This document shows positions 1-7,559 of a DNA stretch of 64,000 nt, piece after piece (position 1 is the first letter of the stretch; the number at the start of each line of letters is the position of its first letter). Under the pieces are notes generated by a model. That model searched no databases. It saw only the letters and a program-made list of their open reading frames with translations, and was not told the origin of the DNA. The position numbers and the translations under genes are program-made. This DNA is from CAYLMM01 sp964384825 (lineage in GTDB: Bacteria; Krumholzibacteriota; Krumholzibacteriia; LZORAL124-64-63), in the NCBI GenBank assembly GCA_964384825.1, contig CAYLMM010000007.1:11761-75760 (forward strand), in the 5' to 3' direction.

Positions 1-708
1 CGCGCCGACGTGCCTCTGACCGATCTGCAGCGGATGCAGACGTCGTTCCGGGCGCTGCCCGAATCCGAACGCGAACCGGCCCTGCGCAAATTCCTGGAAG
101 AGACCGACAGCCAGCGGCACTACGCCCTCTACGAGCTGGGCAACATCTATTACGAACGCGCCGGAGCGGTCCTTTCCGAGCCGGGGAGCGACCCCCGCGA
201 GCGGCCCGCCCTGCTCGATTCCGCGCTGACGTTCTTCTCCGCGGCCGTGCGGCGGGATTCCACCTTCGTCGAGGCCTGGGTGAACCAGGGATCGGTCTGG
301 GAGGATCTGGCCGGCACGCCCGGGCGGTCGTTCAAGGAGGTCCGGGAGAAGGCCGGCGAATGCTACAGGCGCGCCATCGAGCTGCGTCCCGAAGACGAGA
401 AGGCGCGCTGCAATCTCGGCGCCCTCTTCTATTCCCAGCGCCTCTACGAGGAGGCCCTGGCCGAGTTCCGGGCCGTCCTGCAGTACGATCCGGACAGCCC
501 GCTCGCCCACTACAACATGGCGATCCTCTTCGCCGAGACCAAGCTCTACGCCGAGGCGATCCGCGAGTGGGAGGCGGCGGCGAAGAACGATCCCGAAGGC
601 GACGTGGGGATCCGCTCGCGCGAGAACATCCGGATCATCAAGGACATGATGGAAGCCGAGATCCCCGAGCAGCTCCGAGATTCGCAAGGCGCCACCGGTC
701 GAAGCTGA
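1..708 (+). CDS. TPR-repeat protein, 5' end outside the window
   Basis: The reading frame is open from base 1 to the TGA at 706-708, so the gene starts upstream; a GTG at 10 is only a formal start. The visible 235 codons carry tandem 34-residue tetratricopeptide repeats with the usual W/L/G/Y/A/P pattern. Examples are the segments around AVRRDSTFVEAWVNQGSVWE, CYRRAIELRPEDEKARCNLG and LAEFRAVLQYDPDSPLAHYN. TPR arrays are protein-interaction scaffolds. Nothing here gives a specific role, and no signal peptide is visible because the start is missing. mnmA begins 38 nt downstream on the same strand. Confidence 0.75.
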   Translation, partial: RADVPLTDLQRMQTSFRALPESEREPALRKFLEETDSQRHYALYELGNIYYERAGAVLSEPGSDPRERPALLDSALTFFSAAVRRDSTFVEAWVNQGSVWEDLAGTPGRSFKEVREKAGECYRRAIELRPEDEKARCNLGALFYSQRLYEEALAEFRAVLQYDPDSPLAHYNMAILFAETKLYAEAIREWEAAAKNDPEGDVGIRSRENIRIIKDMMEAEIPEQLRDSQGATGRS

Positions 709-746
709 TCCCGTCGTTCCCCGCGGTTCCGTCCCGAGGAGTGTCC

Positions 747-1904
747 ATGGCCTTTCCGCTGCCGATCCCGGCGGAGCTGCGCGTCGAGATCCCGGCCGGA
801 TCGCGGGTTCTGCTGGCGATCAGCGGCGGCGTGGACAGCTCGGTGGCCCTGGCCGTCCTGCGCGAACTGGGCTGCGACGTGGTCGCGGTCAGCTTCAAGA
901 ACTTCTGCTACGGCGAGATGGGCCCGATCGAGGACGACGGCCGCTCCTGCTGCTCGATCGAGGCGATCGAGGAGGCCCGCCGGATCGCCCGCCGTTTCGA
1001 CGCCCGGCACCACGTTTCGGACGTCTCGGAACTGTTCCGCGGCGAGGTCATCGAACCCTTCGTGCAGGCCTATCGGGAAGGGCGCACGCCCAATCCCTGC
1101 GTCGACTGCAACGCGGCGGTCCGCTTTCCCCATCTGATGAAGTTGGCCGATCTGCATGGCTGCGATCTGGTGGCCACGGGCCATTACGCCCGCACCGAAG
1201 GCTGCGACCGGGAGAGGCGCCTGCTGCGCGGAGTCGATCACCGGAAGGACCAGGCCTATTTCCTGCACGGAATCGGCTGCGAGGCCCTGCGGCGGTCGGT
1301 TTTCCCGCTGGGATGGTTCACCAAGGGGCAGGTGCGCGAGGCCGCCGCCGCCCTGGAGCTGCGGACCGCCGACCGGCCCGAGAGCCAGGAGATCTGCTTC
1401 GTGCCCGACGACGATCGCACGTTCCTCTTCGCGGACCGGGACATCGTCCCCGGCGAGATCGTCGACGCCGCGGGGACGGTGCTGGGCCGCCACCGCGGAT
1501 TGCCGTTCTACACCGTCGGGCAGCGCCGCGGGCTGGGGATCGCGGCCGCCCGGCCGCTCTACGTGACCGCTCTGGATCCGCGTCACAACCGCGTGGTGGT
1601 GGGTTTCGTCGAGCAGCTGCGGATCGACCGGATCGAGGCCGCGGATTTCCGGCCGCTGGTGCCCGATCCCGCCTCGATCGCCGGCGAACTGGTCGCGCGC
1701 ATCCGTCATCGCCATGCGGGCGCGCCGGTGCGGTCCTGGCGCTTCGACGGCGATCGCCTCGATGTCGAACTCGTCCGGCCCGAGCGGGGCGTCGCTCCCG
1801 GTCAGGCCCTGGTGCTCTACGCTGATGAAACGGTTCTGGGAGGCGGGCGGATCGTATCCGCCCGGTGGGAACAGAGGGAGGCTCCGCCATGCCCCGCATC
1901 CTGA
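747..1904 (+). CDS. mnmA: tRNA-uridine 2-sulfurtransferase MnmA
   Basis: This enzyme thiolates U34 of tRNA-Lys, Glu and Gln at position 2 using ATP and relayed sulfur. The 385-aa product has the PP-loop SGGVDSS near residues 26-32, the catalytic Cys in NPCVDCN (about C118), GHYART near 145-150, and the second active-site Cys in SQEICF (about C217). The C-terminal beta-barrel region includes YTVGQRRGLG. The ATG at 747 is preceded by GAGGA at 736-740. A Cys-rich stretch at residues 54-69 (FCYG...SCCS) is unusual and may bind a metal or Fe-S cluster. The 3' end overlaps the next gene by 16 nt. One substrate tRNA, tRNA-Gln(UUG), is encoded at 19.3 kb. Confidence 0.95.
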   Translation: MAFPLPIPAELRVEIPAGSRVLLAISGGVDSSVALAVLRELGCDVVAVSFKNFCYGEMGPIEDDGRSCCSIEAIEEARRIARRFDARHHVSDVSELFRGEVIEPFVQAYREGRTPNPCVDCNAAVRFPHLMKLADLHGCDLVATGHYARTEGCDRERRLLRGVDHRKDQAYFLHGIGCEALRRSVFPLGWFTKGQVREAAAALELRTADRPESQEICFVPDDDRTFLFADRDIVPGEIVDAAGTVLGRHRGLPFYTVGQRRGLGIAAARPLYVTALDPRHNRVVVGFVEQLRIDRIEAADFRPLVPDPASIAGELVARIRHRHAGAPVRSWRFDGDRLDVELVRPERGVAPGQALVLYADETVLGGGRIVSARWEQREAPPCPAS

Positions 1905-3766
1905 AGAATTCGCTGCGCGTACTGATCATCGTGCTGCTTTTGGCCCTGGGGGTCACCGCGGGTCTGCGCTATCTGGTGCCGGCCGACGAACTGGGGCGCA
2001 TGGCGGCCGGGCGCATCGCCAAGTCGACCGGCGCCGCGGTCGAGTTCTCGGGCATCGAACTGACGTTCTGGCCCCGCTTGCGCCTGGTCGTCCACAACGG
2101 TCTGGTGCGCGGCACCGGCGCGGCCCTGGCCGCCCATACGGGCCGGCCGACGCCCCTGAAGGAATACCTGGTGGCGGTCGGGCGGGTGGAGATCGACGTG
2201 GCCGTGGCTCCCTTGCTGCGCCGCCGGATCGAGACCGGTAAGCTGCGGCTGGTGGAGCCCCGGATCGAGGTGACGACCGTCGCCGAGACCGCCGCCCCGT
2301 CAAGGGCTTCGGCTCCCCCGGAAGACGGCGGCGCTTCCGCGTCCGGCGCGGCGTTCCTGGTCGCCGGCGTCGGGATCGAGAACGGCAGCCTGGTCTGGAC
2401 CGACGAGGTCGCCGGCCGCGAACTGAAGATCGGCGGCTGGAACCAGCAGGTCGGGTTGTCGGAGATCGGAGCGCTGGCCGCGCGGCTGAAGGCCGTGACC
2501 GCCGGCGGCGAGGTCCTGACGGCCGGCGACGAGGCTTCGACCCTCGATCTGCGGGCCGAGATCGGCGACCTGGTTCTGACCGGCTTCGCCGAATCCGGAC
2601 CGGTGGTGCTTTCCGCGGTGCGCGTCGAGGGCGGGATGGAGATTTCCCCGGCCGCCGACCGGATCGAATTCGAGCTGGCCGAGGCGTCCTGGGACGAGGT
2701 TCGTCTGGTTGCCTCCGGCAGCGCCGTCCCGGTTCCCGACGGCGGCATGCGGATCGCCGGCGATTGGGAGATGGCGCCGGCCGGGCTGCCCGGACTCGTC
2801 GCATCGGTCGCGGCGGCGACGACCCTGCCGCCGGGCCCGGCCGCCGAATGGCTCGCATCCGATCCGGTTTCCGCCGGGACGATGGCCGCCGCCGGATCCT
2901 TCGACCTCGCCTGGCCGCTTGCCGATCCCGCCGATCCGGCCGCGCTGCTTTCGGCCCTGACGCTCGAAGGCGCCGTCGAGGGCCTGCGCATGACGCCCCC
3001 GCGGGAGATGCCCGAAGTGGCCGCCGACGCGAAGTTCTCGCTCTCGGGCGGCGTGCTGAAGATGACCGGCCTGCAGGCTTCCGCTGACGGGGGCACCCTG
3101 ACCGGCGAGGGCACGCTCGATTACCGGAGCGATCCGCGCGGCGTCTACGCCTTCACCGCCGACTGCGCCGACATGCCGGTGGCCGCCCTGCTGAAGCCCT
3201 ACGCCCGGAAGGCCGCGGCCATGATCGAGGGCGTGGCGGTCGGGCGCTTGACCGGCGGCGGCGTGCTGGGCGACAAGCAGACCGTGCTGAATTCGCTGTC
3301 GGTCGACGGCGACCTCTCGCTGCGCGAGGGCGTGGTCCACGCCACGGACCTGCTGGCCGGCGTATCGCGCTATCTGGGCGTCCGTCAGGATCTCAAGGAG
3401 ATCCGCTACCGGGAGCTGCTCCATCACGTCCATGTGGCCGACGGCCGGTACCATCTGAGCGATCTGCGGCTTTCCGGGCCGGACACCGACTGGGAAGGGG
3501 GCGGTTCGATCGGTTTCACCGGCGATCTCGATCTGGATCTGGCGGTCAGGCTGCCGGCCGGTTTCACCCCCGATCTGGGGGACATGACGCCGATGGCCGA
3601 GGCCCTGCGCGGCGACGACGGGCGGATCCGGCTGGATCTGAATCTCAGCGGACCGGCGCGCCGGCCGAACGTCTCGCTGAAGCTCGATCGGGCCCAGGAG
3701 AAGATCACCGAAAAGGTGACCGAAGGATTGAAGGGCTGGCTTGACAAACTCAAAGGCAGGAAGTAA
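1889..3766 (+). CDS. AsmA-family envelope protein
   Basis: The 625-aa protein has an N-terminal membrane anchor (about residues 8-28, NSLRVLIIVLLLALGVTAGL). A long extracytoplasmic region follows, with an AsmA/DUF748-like opening (GAAVEFSGIELTFWPRLRLVVHNG) and a C-terminal AsmA-like beta-rich part (ALTLEGAVEGLRM, FKSL-type repeats, final LDLDLAVRLPAGFTPDLG). AsmA-like proteins are implicated in outer-membrane lipid transport and assembly; the exact cargo cannot be read from sequence. The ATG at 1889 has GGGAGG upstream and lies inside the end of mnmA, so translation is probably coupled. A Lys-rich tail ends just before the tRNA island. Confidence 0.75.
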   Translation: MPRILKNSLRVLIIVLLLALGVTAGLRYLVPADELGRMAAGRIAKSTGAAVEFSGIELTFWPRLRLVVHNGLVRGTGAALAAHTGRPTPLKEYLVAVGRVEIDVAVAPLLRRRIETGKLRLVEPRIEVTTVAETAAPSRASAPPEDGGASASGAAFLVAGVGIENGSLVWTDEVAGRELKIGGWNQQVGLSEIGALAARLKAVTAGGEVLTAGDEASTLDLRAEIGDLVLTGFAESGPVVLSAVRVEGGMEISPAADRIEFELAEASWDEVRLVASGSAVPVPDGGMRIAGDWEMAPAGLPGLVASVAAATTLPPGPAAEWLASDPVSAGTMAAAGSFDLAWPLADPADPAALLSALTLEGAVEGLRMTPPREMPEVAADAKFSLSGGVLKMTGLQASADGGTLTGEGTLDYRSDPRGVYAFTADCADMPVAALLKPYARKAAAMIEGVAVGRLTGGGVLGDKQTVLNSLSVDGDLSLREGVVHATDLLAGVSRYLGVRQDLKEIRYRELLHHVHVADGRYHLSDLRLSGPDTDWEGGGSIGFTGDLDLDLAVRLPAGFTPDLGDMTPMAEALRGDDGRIRLDLNLSGPARRPNVSLKLDRAQEKITEKVTEGLKGWLDKLKGRK

Positions 3767-3769
3767 CGT
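3741..3769 (+). promoter_or_regulatory. Possible promoter for the serine tRNA array
   Basis: A perfect TTGACA (3741-3746) lies 17 nt before TAACGT (3764-3769), inside the last codons of the AsmA-like gene. The -10 match is weak (3 of 6). Transcription would start about 80 nt before the first tRNA. A TAGCCT or TAGATT closer to the tRNA is an alternative. Confidence 0.3.
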
Positions 3770-3855
3770 ACGGTCCCGCGGACGGCGGGGCTACGGGTTC
3801 CGTCGCGGCCCGCTGCCGTGACCGCTGGCTTCCCTCGCCGGGATAGCCTAGATTG

Positions 3856-3944
3856 GGAGGGCTAGTCTAACTGGCTAAGGCAGCGGACTTGAAATCCGCC
3901 GGGTCGCAAGACCCTTGAGGGTTCGAATCCCTCGCCCTCCGCCA
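3856..3944 (+). tRNA. tRNA-Ser(UGA)
   Basis: A class II tRNA with acceptor stem GGAGGGC/GCCCTCC, anticodon loop CTTGAAA (anticodon TGA), a long variable arm (CGGGTCGCAAGACCC), a GTTCGAATC T-loop and an encoded GCCA end. It reads UCA and, by wobble, UCG. It is the first of four serine tRNAs within 1.3 kb. Confidence 0.97.
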
Positions 3945-3959
3945 GGAGACAAAGTTTCG

Positions 3960-4047
<88 letters not shown>

Positions 4048-4065
4048 GATAGAGACATACAAGGT

Positions 4066-4142
4066 GCGCCCATAGCTCAACTGGATAGAGCGTCTGGCTA
4101 CGGACCAGGAGGTTGGGGGTTCGAGTCCTCCTGGGCGTACCA
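4066..4142 (+). tRNA. tRNA-Arg(ACG)
   Basis: Acceptor stem GCGCCCA/TGGGCGT, anticodon loop CTACGGA (anticodon ACG), and an encoded CCA. A34 of this tRNA is the substrate for deamination to inosine by TadA, whose gene starts 139 nt downstream. A strong hairpin terminator follows immediately. Confidence 0.97.
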
Positions 4143-4147
4143 TCTTG

Positions 4148-4185
4148 AAGAAGGGCCGCGGCAATGCCGCGGCCCTTCTTTCGTT
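4148..4185 (+). terminator. Rho-independent terminator after the first tRNA array
   Basis: A perfect 15-bp stem (4148-4162 with 4166-4180, sequence AAGAAGGGCCGCGGC and its complement) encloses a 3-nt AAT loop and is followed by TCGTT. The T tract is short and interrupted, but the stem is very GC-rich. It ends the Ser-Ser-Arg tRNA transcript. Confidence 0.8.
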
Positions 4186-4204
4186 CGCTTTCGTGCGGCG
4201 CTAC

Positions 4205-4233
4205 TTGCCGCCCGCGCCGCCGCCGCTTAGTAT
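4205..4233 (+). promoter_or_regulatory. Predicted promoter of tadA
   Basis: TTGCCG (4205-4210), a 17-nt spacer and TAGTAT (4228-4233). It sits directly after the tRNA terminator and about 50 nt before the tadA start, as expected for a sigma-70-type promoter. Confidence 0.5.
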
Positions 4234-4281
4234 TCCCGCCCGGGAAGCATCGACCCATCCTCCGCCACAGGGAGCCGCATC

Positions 4282-4797
4282 ATGGCCGAAGACCGCAACG
4301 ACGCACCCTTCGCCGATTTCGCCGCCGACGAGCGTTGCATGCGCCTGGCGATCGCCGAGGCGCAGAAGGCGGGCGAGAAGGGCGACGTGCCGATCGGAGC
4401 GGTCGTGGTCCGCGACGGGCAGGTGATCGGCCGCGGCCACAACCAGGTCGAGCAGTTGGGGGATCCTACCGCCCACGCCGAGATCCTGGCCATCGGCGCC
4501 GCCTGCAACTCCTTGTCCGACTGGCGCCTGGACGGCTGCGTCCTCTATTCGACCCTCGAGCCCTGCACCATGTGCTCGGGCGCGATGATGCTCGCGCGCA
4601 TCGGCAGGCTGGTCTACGGCGCGCGCGATCCCCGGGCGGGAGCGGTCCGCTCGGTCGGCCGCCTGCTCGACGGCAACCCCTACAATCTCGAGATCGAGGT
4701 CGTCGAAGGGGTTCTGGAGCCCGAATGCGGCGACCTGCTGCGCGATTTTTTCCGGCGGTTGCGGGAGCGGGGAAACACCTCCGCGATCGAAGAGTGA
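4282..4797 (+). CDS. tadA: tRNA-specific adenosine deaminase TadA
   Basis: This Zn-dependent enzyme deaminates A34 to inosine in tRNA-Arg(ACG), allowing CGU, CGC and CGA to be read by one tRNA. The 171-aa product has the cytidine/adenosine deaminase motif HAE (in PTAHAEI, about residue 65) with the proton-shuttling Glu. It also has the PCxxC zinc ligands in EPCTMCSGAMM (about residue 95), and the family's GRVYG-like RLVYGARDP. Length is normal for TadA. The gene stands alone between a terminator and the next tRNA, right beside its own substrate tRNA gene. Confidence 0.95.
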   Translation: MAEDRNDAPFADFAADERCMRLAIAEAQKAGEKGDVPIGAVVVRDGQVIGRGHNQVEQLGDPTAHAEILAIGAACNSLSDWRLDGCVLYSTLEPCTMCSGAMMLARIGRLVYGARDPRAGAVRSVGRLLDGNPYNLEIEVVEGVLEPECGDLLRDFFRRLRERGNTSAIEE

Positions 4798-4858
4798 CAA
4801 GGACTTGCGTCCATCGGATCGTCGTGTTTCCTTGGGATGGGAGGCGGTTCGGCTTTAG

Positions 4859-4887
4859 TTGCTTTTCTCCGGACCCGATGCTATATT
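4859..4887 (+). promoter_or_regulatory. Predicted promoter of tRNA-Ser(GGA)/(CGA)
   Basis: TTGCTT (4859-4864), exactly 17 nt, then TATATT (4882-4887). The predicted start near 4894 lies about 16 nt before the tRNA. The -35 is identical to that of the rpsF promoter at 22070. This is one of the clearest promoters in the window. Confidence 0.65.
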
Positions 4888-4909
4888 CCCGCCCGCGGAA
4901 GAATCGGGT

Positions 4910-4997
4910 GGAGAGTTGCGAGAGTGGTCGAATCGGCACGACTGGAAATCGTGTGTACCGCAAGGTACCCTGGGTTCGAATCCCAGACTCTCCGCCA
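4910..4997 (+). tRNA. tRNA-Ser(GGA)
   Basis: Acceptor stem GGAGAGT/ACTCTCC, anticodon loop CTGGAAA (anticodon GGA), a long variable arm (GTACCGCAAGGTACC), and an encoded CCA. It reads UCC and UCU. Confidence 0.97.
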
Positions 4998-5021
4998 CTT
5001 CACCGCAGCGACATTTCAGGT

Positions 5022-5111
5022 GGAGAGGTGCCGGAGTGGTTGAACGGGGCGGTCTCGAAAACCGTTGAGCACGAAAGTGTTCCCAGGGTTCGAATCCCTG
5101 CCTCTCCGCCA
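5022..5111 (+). tRNA. tRNA-Ser(CGA)
   Basis: Acceptor stem GGAGAGG/CCTCTCC, anticodon loop CTCGAAA (anticodon CGA), a class II variable arm, and an encoded CCA. It reads UCG, a codon expected to be frequent in a GC-rich genome. It completes the serine set. Confidence 0.97.
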
Positions 5112-5154
5112 GGCCGGCCCCGCGCCGGCGCGATCGGAAATCACGAATAAGGGT

Positions 5155-5230
5155 GGGGATGTAGCTCAGCTGGGAGAGCACTACGTTCGCAACGTAGGGG
5201 TCGGCGGTTCGAGCCCGCTCATCTCCACCA
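5155..5230 (+). tRNA. tRNA-Ala(CGC)
   Basis: Acceptor stem GGGGATG/CATCTCC, anticodon loop TTCGCAA (anticodon CGC), a normal short variable region, and an encoded ACCA end. It reads GCG. It is followed within 40 nt by the SRP RNA. Confidence 0.96.
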
Positions 5231-5235
5231 TTTTC

Positions 5236-5265
5236 TTGCCGGGGCGATCCCCCAGCAGCTAGGAT
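5236..5265 (+). promoter_or_regulatory. Possible promoter overlapping the SRP RNA start
   Basis: TTGCCG (5236-5241), an 18-nt spacer and TAGGAT (5260-5265). A start about 7 nt later would fall near 5272, a few bases inside the terminal helix of the SRP RNA. The RNA may therefore start there, or it may be processed from a tRNA-Ala co-transcript. Confidence 0.35.
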
Positions 5266-5363
5266 GGGCCAGGCCCGGCGCGACGCCGGCGAGCTAACCC
5301 CGTCAGGACCGGAAGGTAGCAGCTGTACGCGGTAGCCGACGTGTGCACCGACCAGCCTGGCCC
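5266..5363 (+). ncRNA. ffs: Signal recognition particle RNA (4.5S, small bacterial type)
   Basis: The conserved SRP helix-8 core GTCAGGACCGGAAGGTAGCAGC lies at 5305-5326 and contains the GGAA tetraloop and the asymmetric loop bound by Ffh. The ends GGGCCAGGC (5266-5274) and GCCTGGCCC (5355-5363) pair perfectly to close the hairpin. With FtsY (38.9 kb) and Ffh (not in the window), it targets membrane proteins to the translocon. An ffs-dnaX-ebfC-recR order is a known bacterial arrangement. The exact 5' end is uncertain by a few nt. Confidence 0.92.
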
Positions 5364-5412
5364 GCTCCAGCTCCCCGGGCCCCGCCCGACGACTTCAACC
5401 CCCCCAGAGGTC

Positions 5413-7221
5413 ATGTCCTATACAGCTCTGGCCCGCAAGTACCGTCCCGGAACCTTCGCCGAGGTGGTGGGCCAGGAGCACGTGACCACCACCCTGCGCG
5501 CCGCCCTGCGCCAGGACAAGCTGTCCCACGCCTATCTGTTCTCCGGCCCCCGCGGCTGCGGCAAGACCTCGGTCGCCCGGTTGCTGGCCAAGGCCCTCAA
5601 TTGCGAATCCGGCGGCAAGGACGAGCCCTGCTCCGACTGCGAGATCTGCCGCGCCATCGCCGAGGGCACCTGGCTCGACGTGCTGGAGATCGACGCCGCG
5701 TCGCACACCGGCGTGGACAACATCCGCGAACTGCGGGACATGGCCCAGTACACCCCGACCAAGGGCGCCAACAAGGTCTTCATCATCGACGAGGTCCACA
5801 TGCTCTCGAAGGGGGCCTTCAACGCGCTGTTGAAGATCCTCGAGGAGCCGCCGGCCCGGGTGTTCTTCTTCTTCGCCACCACCGAGCCCAACCGCATCCC
5901 GCGGACCATCCTCTCGCGCTGCCAGCGTTTCGATTTCCGGCTGCTCAAGCGCGAGGAACTGAACGCGCGGCTCGAGGACATCTGCGCGCGCGAGAAGGTG
6001 ACCGTCGAGCCCGCCGCCCTGCGTCTGGTCGTGGCCCAGGCCGAGGGCAGCATGCGCGACGCCCTGAGCATCCTCGACCAGGTGCTGGCCGCCTGCGAGG
6101 GCGAGGTGACCGAAAAAAGGGTGGTCGAGCTCTTCGGCCTGGTGCGCGCCGAGATCTTCTCCGAACTGAACGAGGCGATCCTCGCCAGCGACCCGGCCGC
6201 GGCCCTGAACCTGGCCGAGAAGGTCGTCGCCGCCGGCCAGAATCTGGACGATTTCGCGCAGGGGCTGGTGAACAACTTCCGGCACCTGATGCTGCTGAAG
6301 GTCGATCCCTCGCTGGCCGAGGGCATCACCCTGCCCGACGAGCAGATCCAGGCCCTGCTGCGGCAGAGCGAACGCTTCGCCGTCCAGGACCTGCTGGCCT
6401 ACCTCGATCGCGCCGCCGCGGCCTTCGAGCGGATCCGCCGCAGCTCCCAGCCCCGGGTGCATCTGGAAGCGGCGCTTGTGGACCTGGCCCTGATGGAATC
6501 GCGCGTGCTGCTGGCGGATCTGGTGCGCCGGGTCGAGGCCCTGGCCGCCGGCGCCCCGTCCGGTTACGCGCCTCCCGCCGCTCCGGCCGCTCCGGCCTCG
6601 CCTGGCGCCGGCCGCCGCAGCGGGAATCCGGGTTCGGCCCCCGCGGACGGAGGGAGCGGAGCCGCATCCGCGAGCGCCGGCCGCGCCGCGGCCCACGCCG
6701 AAGCCCCGGTCGCGGCCGCTTCGTCCGCGCCGGCCGCCGCCGCGCCCGCCGCCGCCTCGGCCGCCGCCGACACGGTGCCGGGCTGGTCGGGCTTCATCGA
6801 GAGCGTGATGGCTTCGGAGCCGGGTCTGGGATCCTGCCTGATGCACGGCATCCCCTCGCTCGACGGCGAGAACAAGCTGGTGCTCAGCTGCCCGGCCGAG
6901 AAGACCTTCGAGGTGTCCCGCATCCGTTCCGAACTGAAGCGGCTCGAGGACCGCGTCCGCGAGCATTTCGGCCGCCGCCTGGTGCTGCAGCTGCTCCAGG
7001 ACGGCGCCGCCGCGCAGACCGAGTCCCACCACGATTCGATCCGCCGGCAGGTCGCTCCCACCGACCAGGAGGAGCTCGTCTCGGCCTGCCGCGACGATGA
7101 GCCCCTGGCCGGCCTGGTGGAGATGCTCGACGGCGAGGCCGTCCCTTCGACCGAGACCCCCGAGTGGGTCCGCAAGCAGACCGGATCCGGCGGCGCCGAC
7201 AGCGCCGACCGTACCACCTAG
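5413..7221 (+). CDS. dnaX: DNA polymerase III subunit tau (DnaX)
   Basis: The clamp-loader ATPase that organises the replicative holoenzyme. The 602-aa product has Walker A GPRGCGKTS (about residue 45), a four-Cys zinc module (CESGGKDEPCSDCEIC, about 65-80), Walker B VFIIDEVHML, and the SRC sensor motif in LSRCQRF. An Ala/Pro-rich linker (about 400-480) leads to a C-terminal domain (SGFIESVMASEP onward) that in tau contacts polymerase. The ATG at 5413 begins the conserved MSYTALARKYRP. I see no programmed frameshift signal placed to make a short gamma form. It is followed 10 nt later by ebfC, as in the usual dnaX-ebfC-recR operon. Confidence 0.95.
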   Translation: MSYTALARKYRPGTFAEVVGQEHVTTTLRAALRQDKLSHAYLFSGPRGCGKTSVARLLAKALNCESGGKDEPCSDCEICRAIAEGTWLDVLEIDAASHTGVDNIRELRDMAQYTPTKGANKVFIIDEVHMLSKGAFNALLKILEEPPARVFFFFATTEPNRIPRTILSRCQRFDFRLLKREELNARLEDICAREKVTVEPAALRLVVAQAEGSMRDALSILDQVLAACEGEVTEKRVVELFGLVRAEIFSELNEAILASDPAAALNLAEKVVAAGQNLDDFAQGLVNNFRHLMLLKVDPSLAEGITLPDEQIQALLRQSERFAVQDLLAYLDRAAAAFERIRRSSQPRVHLEAALVDLALMESRVLLADLVRRVEALAAGAPSGYAPPAAPAAPASPGAGRRSGNPGSAPADGGSGAASASAGRAAAHAEAPVAAASSAPAAAAPAAASAAADTVPGWSGFIESVMASEPGLGSCLMHGIPSLDGENKLVLSCPAEKTFEVSRIRSELKRLEDRVREHFGRRLVLQLLQDGAAAQTESHHDSIRRQVAPTDQEELVSACRDDEPLAGLVEMLDGEAVPSTETPEWVRKQTGSGGADSADRTT

Positions 7222-7231
7222 AGGAGGAACG

Positions 7232-7555
7232 ATGGATATCCGCGCCCTGATGAAGCAGGCCCAGCAGATGCAGCAGAAGATGCAGGAGATGCAGGAGAAG
7301 CTGGGCGACGAGAAGGTCGAGGCGACCGTCGCCGGCGGCCAGGTGACCGTCGAGATGAACGGCCGCCGCGAGGTGCTGAACCTGACGATCAGCCCCGAGA
7401 TCGTCGACCCCGAGGACGTCGAATTCCTGCAGGACCTGATCGTGTCCGCGATCAACGAGGCCGGCCGCAAGGTCGACGAGATGTCCCAGAAGGAGATGGG
7501 CTCGCTGACCGGCGGCATGAACATCCCCGGACTGAACCTGCCCGGGATGGGCTAG
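7232..7555 (+). CDS. ebfC: Nucleoid-associated protein, YbaB/EbfC family
   Basis: A 107-aa DNA-binding protein of the YbaB/EbfC family. It has the characteristic MxxLMKQAQQMQQKMQEMQEKL N-terminal helix, the VEATVAGGQVTVEMNGRREVLNLTISPE sheet, and a Gly/Met-rich tail. Family members form tweezer-like dimers that bind DNA and are encoded between dnaX and recR in many bacteria, as here. A strong GAGGAGG (7221-7227) precedes the ATG. Confidence 0.93.
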   Translation: MDIRALMKQAQQMQQKMQEMQEKLGDEKVEATVAGGQVTVEMNGRREVLNLTISPEIVDPEDVEFLQDLIVSAINEAGRKVDEMSQKEMGSLTGGMNIPGLNLPGMG

Positions 7556-7559
7556 CCCC

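Noticed and set aside
6108..6124. A6G run in dnaX (GAAAAAAGG) as a programmed frameshift site
   Set aside because: It lies near codon 235, inside the ATPase core, not at the gamma/tau boundary. The zero-frame codons GAA AAA AGG do not form the A AAA AAG heptamer, and the shifted frame stays open for nearly 1 kb, so no gamma-like product would result.
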